A DNA stretch of 46,948 bases from Phallusia fumigata (taxonomy: Eukaryota > Chordata > Ascidiacea > Phlebobranchia > Ascidiidae). The DNA is taken from positions 1 through 46,948 of the forward strand of contig QXVZ01002969.1 of NCBI GenBank assembly GCA_008931825.1, read 5' to 3'. Shown here piece by piece: positions 27,330 to 37,765 of the stretch; within the stretch, counting starts at the first letter, position 1; each line of letters opens with the position of its first letter. The notes under the pieces were generated by a model. That model worked only from the letters and a program-made list of their open reading frames with translations, made no database searches and was not told the DNA's origin. The position numbers were made by a program, and so were the translations under genes.

Positions 27330-27442
27330 CATTAAATACAACTTAGCGCCTTCATTAAATACTTATCGCTGGTGCGTTGAAAGTTCAACCAACTTTTCAA
27401 CGACGACGCATTAAAAAGTTTTTTAGGAAAAGTGACGTACAT

Positions 27443-27645
27443 TCACGCCGATGCATCGGAATCCTTCGAACTGCGCATGCGCATAACGTCATCAACAGGT
27501 TCAATTTGGTTAAGACCAAGATCCGAAAGTAGGTAACCCGCGTGTAGGATGTTGGAATTATTCTTAACCAGGTGCTCCGAAAGTTTTTGATGCAATTCGC
27601 CTATGCGTATTTGAAACTTTACTAGATTTGGAACCAATGGTTTAC
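27443..27645 (-). CDS. Unrecognised gene, last exon
   Basis: Acceptor ttctgtag, then GT completing Gly and 66 codons from KPLVPNLVKFQIR to SSKDSDASA with TGA at 27443-27445. Two amphipathic helices are likely. In-phase junction with 29037-29188 supports it. Confidence 0.6.
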
Positions 27646-30600
27646 CTACAGAAATACTACAATTAACTTAACTATAAAATGAAATTTCTCCCTGGGGAGG
27701 AACTTCTCCCGTCAACCTATCGCAGAAAGTGAGTAGGTAAAAATGATATAAAAGCCAAGTTTTGCCCTTTTTCGCCCATTTGCATATTTTGTCGACATAT
27801 CTTAAATGTCGAGTTGAATGTATTTCGCTCGATAAAAACAACGTAGTGACACAGTTGCACTAAATTATAGCTGAGCAAACGTAAAAACAAGCCCAATTGG
27901 TCGATCAAGGTTGGACGCTCTTCAGCTACACCGTCATTCTAAATGATTCCTAAATCTAAAAATACTATTTTTAGGGCGGATATAAAACAAAGGGATAATT
28001 TACTTTGACGCAGTGGAACGGAAGGCGGAAACAGTGCAACATAATCTTGTGACATTCGGCTGAGGTGGTTCAACCGCAAAAGGATTAGATATTCATAAGC
28101 CTAGGAATATGATAGCCATGTATGAATCAACATGACAACGCAACATGGATAATGCTTAAAGCAAGCTCAAAACAGAGTATATTTGATAAAAAGGTCTGTT
28201 TATTATTTATTTTGGCAGCGATTAAGAGTCAAGACGTTTTGTATTTACACCCGGATGTATCTGACGTATGCGATAAAACGGTGTTTTTAGCAAATAGGCG
28301 AAAAAAAACAAAAAAATTCAGTTTACTTCGAAACGCAAAAATTTTCTACAACAAACAGGTGTTTTTTAGGAACACAAGATACGGGCTTGAAGAGTAGGTA
28401 AATCAAAAACATAACTGCCAGAGAGCTTTTTTAATGAATACGTTATATTGCAAACGTTTCGACAATCGCTGTTATCATCAACATCATCATCATCACAACA
28501 ACGCTTGTGATGTTTATGTAAGTTTTCACACAGTTATGATTTAAAGAAAGTATTTTTTAAATACAAATTCATGGGTGCAACTATTAATAGTTTTAAAAAC
28601 TTTGTTTTGTCTCTAACTTTTGACTTTGCGAAAGAGAAACCTGTAGCGTTCCAAATAGTTACTTTCAAGATCGTTGAACAGTCAATGTTTAATTGAAAAA
28701 ATCCAAGCACTTGTTACCGGGAGGTTTATTTTGTGGTAATATCCAGTTCCCATATACTTGACAATTTATTTTTTAACTAGCTTTTCATGCGGCGATGCGT
28801 TTTTCCATAGAGCATGACGTGTTTTGTTGTGAGAAACGGCTTTAGCAAACAAACCAAAAATACTGTTTTAATAGCATAATGCGAAACAATTTAGCAGACC
28901 ATGTATTATTCATAAGCCGAAGAGGTCCCTAAGAACAATGCAATATTGCCGAGACACATAACCAAACAATGCAAATTCCGCAATCTGAATGCGCGAAGTC
29001 CTCATCAAATATTAATACTATTTCGATGAAAGGTACCTGTGAGGGCGACGTCAAAGTACATGAGGTGGCAATATTGGAATATTGTCGGGTCGCTTGGTAG
29101 ATAAACGATACTGAGGATAAGATCTCTAATTTTGACAAAGAAATCTCGCGTAGTGGCGACGTAATGCTGGCGGGTAATCTGGAACGTGCTGTGGTGTCAG
29201 TGATGAAATTATACGCGGGTTTATGAGGCTTGGTGTGGTTTAAGCACTGTCACATATCTATTAAATTTATAAAGGGGGACTTTTAACAGTAAGTATTTTA
29301 TTGTGTTGATGACGTCACATCGATTGGCGTAAAGTTATGACGTCACACTGTATGTTTTGTATGTTTTAAAAATGGGGTCCCTTTTGATTGACAGCCTTAA
29401 AACGCCGACAATCAGTTTTAAAATTATTTTAATGCTGCAGCTTTTAATTCGAATAAAAAATATTGGGGAGCAGATGAACAGAAGTCCCACACCAACCATT
29501 TTTTGGGGGGGGGACATGTCCCCCTCGCCCAGAATTTGCTGAAAGAAAAACCTTTACCGCAGCATCAAAAACCCACGTGACATGTTTAAAGTGAATAAAG
29601 TTTTACTGGACAATCACAAAGTTACACTTAAGGCCAAAACTGTAACAAGGGCTACTGTAAAAGAATTAGGCTTTGGGATATTTTACATTCTAGCAGTGAC
29701 TAGCAAAATTTTAGAAACCGCTGTAATTTTTTTTATTGTAGATGTAAATTGTGTTTAAATCTAAGAGTAAAATATGACTCTTAACATCAAAAAGAAAAAT
29801 ACAGCAAAAAAGTGTTTTGGTGAAATAGTAAGGTTGCACTTTTCAAATTCTGTTGTTTCAAAAGTTACGTGACTCGAATTACACCGCACACTGCCCCCGA
29901 ACTGCTGTTCAGGAAAGCGCATGTAAGATTAATGGGATTTGAACCACTAACCACCGGATGTAACGCACAGAAGATCAACAATCTCATCAAGATGCCAAGT
30001 GAGTAGATAAAAAAAATACCACTAGCAGTTTTATCCAAGTGGGATCCACAATTGCCTTGAACTCCTCATGCCACCGTGGATTCATGAATAAATAATTTTA
30101 TTTGACAAAGTTTCAGATGATTATGATTTTGCGGAGTGGCCTGATGGTCGAAAGGTTGACAATTCAGACTTAGTGTTGTTACAACTGCACTAGGGTGTGG
30201 CAATGCATGCGTTACCTATGTCTTGACAATCAAGAAGACAAAATAAACACATCGTACTGGCAAGTCGCTTTAATCCGATAAATGCCCCCAGAAATCTGAA
30301 CTTTGATCGAATTCTGTCAACCAGGGCTTCCATCTGTCACTATGTCGTATGGGCCTCAAAGTTTTTGCACGAAATTTCGATTTTCTGTCAGACTTTTAAT
30401 GTTTATTTCCGACTGTTGGCCGTGTTTTTGCGCCTGTGATGACTAATAACAGCCAAAACGACATATTTAGTTTTGTACTTGCAAAAGAAAAGTGTAACAA
30501 AATGTTTTTACTTAAGTTCCTAAAATCACGTATTGGTTTTAACAGGATAATAAGAATTTGAATGTTGTATCTGAACATGTTTACTTTTCATTGAACGCTT

Positions 30601-32926
30601 GGGATCAAGAAAAAAGAGATTTTCGAAAAAAGACTTTCCTTTAGCTTCGCCGTATAAAACCGCAAACATCGAAGGCACATGCATTCGTCTCGCTTAGATA
30701 CAAGTGCTAGTGGCGAAAAGGCATTTGCGTAAATTGAGAATAGTTTTTAAACTGTAATTTTTTTGTCGAGTTGTAGGCTAAGGGTGTGGTGCACGTAGGT
30801 TAGTTTAAAGTTGTAGGAAACGTTTTTTATTTATCTTGATTGTCCGAGTCGGCTTGACCGAAAATTTTTTCGCGACTCTCTTCTGTTGCAAGTTCAGCTA
30901 GTATGTCTTGATTTGCGTTTATCTGATAAAGTTCTATTTTTGATACTTTTTACAGCCTTCTATTAAAATATGGTCCTTAAAAGTGGTCCTTAAAAGCGAC
31001 ATGCTTATTGTATCACTGATTGTGGCAAGAGTTATTGCTAAAACGTTTGATGAATAAAGCATGTCGCTTTTACCAACTATTTGGCCAGCATAGTTTTAAA
31101 GAGTTATAAACAGATCCGTATTTAGTGTTAAAAACCTTGTTATCATATTTTTTGCTCGAGCAATTCCAGAATGCAATACTTTGAGCAGAATTATGAAAGC
31201 AAAAAAATATTGCACGATCTATGGTTTCAAAAATTCTTACAAAAAATACCAATGTTTGGGCCATTTTTTCTAAAGTCGACAACAAAGCTTGTGAAATGAT
31301 TGACAAAGATGTTCGCCACACGTACTGGCTTATATTTTCTGTTAAAAAATATTGTGAATAAATGTAAGGAAAAGTTACAAATGATAAAATCATTAAAATT
31401 ACAAAAAAACAATTTTAACGTCAGAATTTCAAAAGCATGACTTCGATTGATTCCAACCCCTCTAGGACATGGATCCGTGTTAACACGGATGAGGGCAATG
31501 TAATTACACGGAGTTTAATAATTGATCACCGATGGGTGATATAACATTCTTATAATCGACCACTTTGCGTGGTGAGCTTACCAAGTAAAGGTGTATTGGA
31601 AAGATGCCTGTTACACACACAGGTGCATTGACATTTAAACACAATTTGAAATGATGATTCATCTCAAGACAGCGCGAACGTACATAACCAGGTCAATGCT
31701 AAATCCAACTTTGTAATGCAATGAAATAAAGTAAAAACGCTTTTAGGTTTTGTAACGTTTGGAGAAATCCTAACCCAACCTGTCGACATTTTTTTACAAA
31801 TTGGTTATTATTGTAAAAATCGAAATTAATCGAATCTAAAATATTACCGAATGTGTAAAAAAAGAGGTGGCTAAAGTAGGAAATAACCGTTTAACGCCTC
31901 AAATCATAGCATAACAGCCAGAGAGTTTGTATGTAGTGAATACATTGTAATGCAAACGTTTCAACAATCACTGTTGTCATCACTACTGCATTTTGAAATA
32001 TAATGTATTTACTACACGCAACACAAGCTCTCTGGCAATGTTATGTTTTTAATCAAGGTGCTTTCAGGTCGTTGTCTTGTGTTTATAACCGAGAAACATA
32101 CAAAGTGCGGATCGCGCAATAAAACATTGGTTTAACGGTATTTAGAAGAAAATCCCGTGGTATTTAGAAACGCAAGAAAATTACGCACGTTTTACTAAGT
32201 TCCGGATTTGAATTAATTCATCTGTAACTGAATATTTTTTGTCTGCTTTTAGTTGAAGTCTCTGGTTTTAGAATGGCAATAATTTGTTGGGTTGCGGGAT
32301 TACGGTTATGCTTGCTGTGTTAAGACAGGGTTGGATTGTAGAAAGACAAGTTATGTAACAGCATAGCTCAGATAAATGTTATTGTATCAGGTAAATATGT
32401 TTTTTAAATTGCTGCCATTTATTTGGTTGTTTTCGTTTCTTTAAAAACATTTAAAGGAAAAGCAAATAGTTGTTGTGTGGAGCTTTGGGTTTGGACAGAC
32501 AAGTTCTTAGTTAGATCGCAACATATGATACATTTGTTGTTTTGCATTGTCTTTATCTCATTCAAATAGAACCAAGTAGTTGTCGGTCATGATCTCCTGC
32601 CGTGATTTCTTAAATTCAAAATTTTCGTGGTTTATCTTTTTGTTAATCCTGATGGAGTTCCGTCGACGCGCACTTGCATAACGCATCTTGAAATATACAC
32701 CTGATCTAGATATGACGTAATAGCATTGCGCAATCAGTTCAGAAGGGAAAGAACCTGAGAAAGGCCATCTACGAATAAAATTGGCGTGGTGGTCGAAAAA
32801 ATACTTACCAATGATTTCGTTTTCGGTAATATACAATTTGAAGTAATAGGATTGGAAAGTCTTGTCTGTTGTCATCGTTGGTAAATGTTCACTTTGTAAT
32901 GCAACTGTGTGTTCATAAAGCATCAA
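27443..32926 (-). CDS. Unrecognised multi-exon gene
   Basis: Best-supported exons are 29037-29188 and 27443-27645. They join as G plus GT in perfect phase and end in TGA. The joined reading contains RDFFVKIRDLILSIVYLPSD, CHLMYFDVALTGKPLVPNLV, FQIRIGELHQKLSEHLVK and LHAGYLLSDLGLNQIEP, a soluble helical protein with no catalytic motif I know. A likely earlier exon is 32809-32926 (HTVALQSEHLPTM, KLYITENEII). A weaker candidate is 31241-31338, which would continue it in phase. At least one exon between 31241 and 29188 is unaccounted for, so the upstream exons may belong to another gene. The gene is divergent from the neuropeptide gene at 33980. I do not assign a function. Confidence 0.5.
28411..28515. 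repeat. MITE, AACTGCCAGAG family, 5' portion
   Basis: ATAACTGCCAGAGAGCTTTT, GCAAACGTTTCGACAATCGC, then a CATCAT simple run; right end decayed. Confidence 0.6.
29037..29188 (-). CDS. Unrecognised gene, internal exon
   Basis: Acceptor ccacag, 50 codons: TFQITRQHYVATTRDFFVKI, then LSIVYLPSDPTIF and YCHLMYFDVALT, ending in G before gtacct. Amino-acid composition is that of a folded protein, with strong splice sites. Confidence 0.62.
30133..30290 (+). repeat. tRNA-derived SINE
   Basis: Head GGAGTGGCCTGATGGTCGAA resembles a tRNA D arm (box A) and the element ends with CGCTTTAATCCGATAAATGC, similar to the tail at 26330-26350. Confidence 0.4.
30992..31071. repeat. Inverted repeat with 15-bp arms
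   Basis: AAAAGCGACATGCTT (30992-31006) and its exact complement AAGCATGTCGCTTTT (31057-31071) flank a 50-nt spacer. Probably a small MITE. Confidence 0.6.
31911..32044. repeat. MITE, AACTGCCAGAG family, full-length copy
   Basis: ATAACAGCCAGAGAGTTTGT at the left, ACAAGCTCTCTGGCAATGTT at the right; GAATACATTGTAATGCAAAC and its complement are inside. Cleanest copy in the window. Confidence 0.75.
32809..32926 (-). CDS. Unrecognised gene, probable early exon
   Basis: 39 codons plus one base: LMLYEHTVALQSEHLP, TDKTFQSYYFKLY, ITENEII, with gtaagt donor. An ATG at 32921-32923 could be the start. Membership of the same gene as 29037-29188 is inference. Confidence 0.42.
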
Positions 32927-33423
32927 CTGCAAGTACGGGAAGTTGTCGGGGAGAGCGGTTTAAGTGTTCGAAGAATTTCATCCTAAGTATTGGATGGTAC
33001 GTTGTTGTTGTTGCCTCTCGTGCTGTAGCAGGTATGAGGGTTTAATGCGTTAACTTAAAGAAACCAAGTGCTTCTAAGAATTATGTGATGTAAGTAATGC
33101 ATGAAATGTCATCAGTACGGCGAATGCGCTGGAATTAGCGGTGTTTTGAAGAAAAAGGTTGTGCCCAGCGCAATTCTGTCAGGCGGCTTAAAAATGATAG
33201 CGTGTCGTACTCAATTTATCAACGAGAAACAAATTAAAAACTGTAACACGAGTGAACATTCGGCGGCAAAAATGAAAAATTTATTCATATGCGGTCTGAC
33301 ATAGGTACAGTGTTACATGGACTAATCGTATGTGGCTGGATGTATTCCTTGCCACACATTACTTATTTAAACGTGTCGAAAAAAACGATGTTGGTGTAGG
33401 GAATGTTTTACTTGCCTCATAAC

Positions 33424-33555
33424 CCAGAGAGGTTCCCCAACCGTTTTTGATGTATTCCCCATTGTTTATTTCGCAACTTTTCATTCCTCCCCTACTAGAC
33501 ATGAAGTGGTATATTGCAATATTTAAAGGTTTGGAACCACTCGTCTGCCAAAAAA
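33424..33555. repeat. hAT-type MITE (GGTTCCCAACC family), copy 3
   Basis: AGGTTCCCCAACCG to GGTTTGGAACCACTCGTCTG, with CCCCTACTAGACATGAAGTG inside. It lies between the unrecognised gene and the neuropeptide gene. Confidence 0.58.
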
Positions 33556-33979
33556 GAAACAATATACTTACAATATAAAACGCTAAAGTGGATATTCATC
33601 CCTTTAACTTATATAATTCCTTCCCTGTTTAGGAATCATTCTCCTATAAACCCCTGTGTATCATTTGAAAAGCACCAGGGAAAACGGATCATGTTTCATA
33701 AAATGTGCAGTTTGAATTTTCGTTTTTGTACGTTCGAAAAATAATTTTAAGTTGCTTTGGTATTCTTTTTGAAAAGAGGATTCACCAACATATAATTTTG
33801 AGATCAGGTTCATCTCCAATTTGTTTTTACAACAACACGTTTAATCCAATTTGACAATGACATTTAAAGTGGCTCTAATTCAACAACTACAACATTGCCA
33901 AGAATTTTATTTACCCAAAACCTATTGTTTTGCAGATTAGAACTTGAAAGACCAGTTGAAATAACAAATAACCGAAATT

Positions 33980-34165
33980 ATGTTGAGAATCGCAATTTAC
34001 GTAACATTTCTTTCCATAACAACGTGCCAAGTGGCGACAGCATGTCTTTTTACCGATTGTCCTAACGAGTTTTCGTGGAGCAAGAAAAACTACGACTCTA
34101 CTGCCCTCGTGCGGATGATGATCGCAAAAAGTGGACGCATCGGAGTGGGGAAAAACCTGTTCAAA
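33980..34165 (+). CDS. Neuropeptide precursor exon 1: signal peptide and hormone
   Basis: 62 codons from ATG at 33980 to AAA before gtaagt. Signal peptide 1-21, hormone 22-34, KK at 35-36, then a spacer ending GVGKNLFK. Confidence 0.9.
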
Positions 34166-37100
34166 GTAAGTCGAGTAGATCTCAATTAAAACATAACTGA
34201 CAGAACTTGACTTCGTTTCAACAATCGCTGTTGGCATCATCAACTTTCTGGTTAGCTTCTAAGGCCCCCTCGGCTGGTCCCACCAACGTCGCCCCCCAGT
34301 CGTGTTTTCTCATACTGCGCCAAACTCACTCTCTTGTGAGCCCCTTCACATAACGCCTTATAATTACGGTGTAGCTGCAGCGCGGTCGACCATGATCCAC
34401 CAACTCTGTTAACATTTTTGCACCTCATAACGTCCTTACGTTGCGCAGCTATTTCCGGCTTGGAAATTGTTTTAGTGCAATTGTGTCGCTATATTTTCGT
34501 TCACCAAGCCTAATATACTCAACTCAACTCAAATCAAATCAAGCTACTCTTTAAGTCTGTATCTAGTGTGCCTAAGCAGAATTCAAATTAAAGAAACATT
34601 TTTATGTACTCGTTCTGATGTGCTTCGAACATTGCTATGTTGGGTAATGACAACAGTATTGGCTGCCGGGTTCTATTTAGAGAATCTAGGTCAATTCCGT
34701 TAAATCGAGAGGAAATTTAAAAACATTTCGTAAACTTAGATCCAATGTTTCAAGGTGGTGAATAGTTTAATAGATAGGTCTTCCGAGCATTTCCATTCAG
34801 CAAAACGTGGCTAGAAAAATCTTGCCTGCGGTGGGATTCGAACCCACGACAGGAATCTATCTGGGGATGGCGCTCTATTGACTGAGCTGCGGATTGAACT
34901 TACAAAGTTAATTGATTGGCCACGCTTTAGCTGTCTGTGTTCATGCTTAAAATCAAAATCAAGAAAACTTTTGGCCTTTTTCTCTACGAGAGGTTTCTGT
35001 CCTCTGACATATAGTAACATATAGTGCCCGAACCTAGCATTAAAATTATTGACCGAAGGTAATTAGCATTTTATTTTCTAATGTCACAGAATGGTAATTA
35101 AGTGTTACGTTCTTTCCGCTATGCCGCGGTGATGATTTTATTCGCTCAGATAACCTTAAAATCACAAAAAAACCAGTCAGTTCGGTCGATAACCGTTCAG
35201 TCATTTTGGTTTTTGCGGTTCCATGGCAACCAGAGTAACCCAGGAAACTTCTTTAACACCAGCGGTTCTTAAACTGTTTTCTTTTATTACATATTTATGT
35301 TTATAGAAAAAGTCTCTTTCCCAGAATCTAAGTGATCTACTTTACTTGTTTTGACATACTCGTTATAAAAACGGTGCTATTTTCAACTTACAGCTAATTA
35401 CCCATCTGCCACTATGTTGTTACCCAAATAACCCACAGGTTAATAACAACTTTCTTACAACGGACAAAAATACCATCTTATCCCCCGGTCGCATTTCTCA
35501 TAATGTGTCAAACTCACTCTCTTGTGAGTCCCCGTCACATAACGCCTTATAAACGTGTACTTAGCCTCATAACGTTTTAACTTTGCGCAGCTCTTTCCAG
35601 CCTGGTGATTACTCTAGTGATATTGCGTCCCTATGGTTTCATTCACCAAGCGAAATAAACTCAACTTGTTATACTTTTTACAGTGTGACGAAAAACCGAT
35701 CGGCGAGGAGTTCCCTCAATGCGAATTCCGTGGAACCCGAGTTTGCTGCAGTGCCACAGTTTTCGGCTCTCTCGATTGCCAGGCGACCTCGACCGAATCC
35801 GAACCACTAGAGGATGTCGTGATTAAGAGAATCACCAGCGCACTCGAGGCTTACATGACCTCTACGGACCCGGATTTGGACCGAGAGAGATGTGTTAAAG
35901 TGGGAATTTGCTGCAAACAAGGTACTTTGACTTGATTTCTGCTTAGGGTGCCTTTTCACCGACTTTTTGTTAATATTTTGAAACGAGATATTGCTTTTTT
36001 AATATTTAGGAATAACAGTCCCAAATGCAGGGAGAATCATTCGTAAAAGGAATATATATTTCACCTAAATCGGCCCAGAACATTGCAATTTATTGATTCG
36101 TGGCTATACAAAAATGAAAGGAATTGCTGTATGAAATACTCGTCATTAAACAATAAGCGTTATAAACTGTAACAATAAAGCCGCAAAAGAAACCTTTGAA
36201 GTTTTCCTGCTGTGGCAAAAATTATTTTTAACTTGGACAAATGGACAAAAATATTCAACCTCCGTGGTTTAAAAACAAAAAAATCGTAATCAGTTTTGCC
36301 CCTAGGGGCCTCGGCTTTTTGGCAATCCCATTTGTCCCCAATGCACCCGGCCTGTTAATCCGGCCTTGTGGGATAATAAGAAAATATAAATGTCAACAAC
36401 TCAATTGTGATAAGGGTGTTATCGGAAAATAGGAATTTGTTGGGAAAAGCTGAATTATTAATCACATCTAATGACAGTCATTACGGTATCTTTAGGCCGT
36501 CAATTGGAAGTCATCTCCCAGGGGTTTATAACGCGGCCAAATACGTGTCTTATGAGACAAATATGGAACGCGCGTAACCATTTTCCATTGGGAGTTTGAG
36601 CTTGTTTGCTGCCAATCTTATGTCAAGCACGGCACTAATTAATCCGACAATCACGTTCCCCGCGGTTTGGAGCATGATAAAAAAAAGTTTGTTTTAATTT
36701 TCCAGATTTTGAAACCGCGCATGTGTCGTGGTAGCAGTTCTGTGGTTTCTTTTTTCCGCAAGAGTTGAGCGGAAACCCTTTATTACATGCGCTGACTTAC
36801 AGTCTTCATAAAATTCGCGTTTTAAACACAGCCAGTGCACCGATTTTTTTACCAGTGCTTGTGTGTTTTTTTAATATTAATAGGACATCGATGAAAATGT
36901 GGTTTTCCTTTAAAAAGGTAACGATTGCAAAGATAAGAAAGACAGATCTTGCTTGATCAAATAGTAACAAATAAGCAATTAAAACATTTTTTCCATGCTT
37001 CGAAACACCGACAGTTTTTCGGGACTATTGAAAATAGGCCCCCTTTCTTCCCTGCGTCCCCAATCGCCCCTTTTAACGCCACCTGCTTATGGGCGCCGGC

Positions 37101-37471
37101 AAGTAGGGGCAAGAGGGGGTATTTGACCACTCCCGGAATTCCAAAAAAAGCACGTTATCTACTAATTATATTCTACCAAAAAAAATCTCATGAACGAAAA
37201 GTACATATGTATATGCCCCCTTCTTGAAAAATTTTCTGCCGGCTATGCATCGCCTTATCCAATTCAAACCAGGGAATGCGCATAACCACTTATCAGGGGT
37301 CGCCCAAGATCCTCTATCCCAGATAAAACGCTATTTTTTGCATCTTTAGGCACTTGCACCCCAGAAACGAGTTGCACGACCACATGGAAGCAGGCAAACA
37401 GGGGAAAGTCCCCGCGAAATGAACTGAGTCGTCTCATCAGCAAACTGATTAAGACGGAAACCGAACAATGA
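33980..37471 (+). CDS. Vasopressin/oxytocin-type neuropeptide precursor with neurophysin
   Basis: Secreted prohormone of 181 residues from exons 33980-34165, 35684-35921 and 37350-37471. Residues 1-21 are a signal peptide (MLRIAIYVTFLSITTCQVATA). Residues 22-34 are CLFTDCPNEFSWS, with the family's Cys1-Cys6 ring and Pro7, followed by dibasic KK. The rest is neurophysin-like: QCEFRGTRVCC, then RCVKVGICC and GTCTPETSC. Introns fall just before the first neurophysin cysteine and between the last CC and C, matching vertebrate vasopressin/oxytocin genes. Odd points: the hormone is 13 residues and not 9, there is no Gly before KK so no amidation is predicted, and neurophysin has 10 cysteines where 14 are usual. 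I recall that the Ciona intestinalis peptide is also a 13-mer with a reduced neurophysin; the sequence here differs from it. A possible poly(A) signal AATAAA is at 37621-37626. Confidence 0.9.
34193..34242. repeat. Truncated MITE, AACTGCCAGAG family
   Basis: ATAACTGACAGAACTTGAC and CGTTTCAACAATCGCTGTTG in the first intron of the neuropeptide gene. Confidence 0.5.
34270..34530. repeat. Intronic repeat pair, copy 1
   Basis: Phrases CAAACTCACTCTCTTGTGAG, CACATAACGCCTTATAA, CCTCATAACGT and TTCACCAAGC recur in the same order at 35485-35665, both inside neuropeptide intron 1. Confidence 0.65.
34795..34893 (-). repeat. tRNA-derived SINE
   Basis: Minus strand shows a D-arm-like GCAGCTCAGTCAATAGAGCG, box B GTGGGTTCGAATCCCACC, then the tail TAGCCACGTTTTGCTGAATG found also at 8740-8800. 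The 5' acceptor strand does not pair with the 3' side, so it is not an intact tRNA gene. Confidence 0.65.
35485..35665. repeat. Intronic repeat pair, copy 2
   Basis: Second copy of the element at 34270-34530. It ends about 20 bp before the acceptor of neuropeptide exon 2, so it borders the branch-point region. Confidence 0.65.
35684..35921 (+). CDS. Neuropeptide precursor exon 2: neurophysin core
   Basis: Acceptor tactttttacag, then CDEKPIGEEFPQCEFRGTRV and eight cysteines in all, to VKVGICCKQ plus G before gtactt. The middle (VIKRITSALEAYMTSTDPD) lacks the cysteines usual there. Confidence 0.9.
35922..37349. other. Neuropeptide intron 2
   Basis: No exon or RNA gene seen. The stretch includes GC-richer patches (36280-36380, 37030-37130) with C/G runs but no recognised element. 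Confidence 0.4.
37350..37471 (+). CDS. Neuropeptide precursor exon 3: neurophysin C-terminus
   Basis: Acceptor catctttag, GC completing Gly, then TCTPETSCTTTWKQANRGK and a basic helix-like tail ending KTETEQ, TGA at 37469-37471. The TC..ETSC pattern matches the final neurophysin cysteines. Confidence 0.85.
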
Positions 37472-37689
37472 CGTCACTTTCACAACGTTTCGTGCGACTT
37501 GCTTTACGTAATTATCGAAGTCGAGCCAGTGCTTGTGTGTTTTCCTCGTGTAAAAAACGGTTTTGCCGCCAATTGCAATGTGTGTGCTGTAAGCCTATTC
37601 CAAACCCTGGCTCCTTGTTTAATAAATTCTTGATGTGTTGAGATTCGTGGCCATATCTACACAGAGATAATAGTGACAATTTTGTTTTT

Positions 37690-37765
37690 TACCTTTTTCC
37701 TCGCGGGGTTCGAACCCACGAACCTCTTGATGAATTTAATTTGGGTCAACTGGGTTGGAGCAATG
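37690..37765 (-). repeat. tRNA-like fragment
   Basis: GGGGTTCGAACCCACGAACC reads on the minus strand as a T arm with box B. No complete cloverleaf was found, so a SINE fragment is likely. Confidence 0.4.

Noticed and set aside
26772..27346. Two 189-residue open frames on opposite strands (YSTVQ and VLYCT repeats)
   Set aside because: They are translations of the GTACT microsatellite, which has no stop codon in any phase. No start context, splice or homology support.
33911..34243. 110-residue minus-strand open frame
   Set aside because: It is antisense to neuropeptide exon 1, whose signal peptide, hormone and phase-correct splicing make the plus strand the coding one.
34829..34893. Possible functional tRNA gene on the minus strand
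   Set aside because: The A and B boxes are present, but the acceptor stem does not pair and the tail is shared with other copies, so it is a tRNA-derived SINE.
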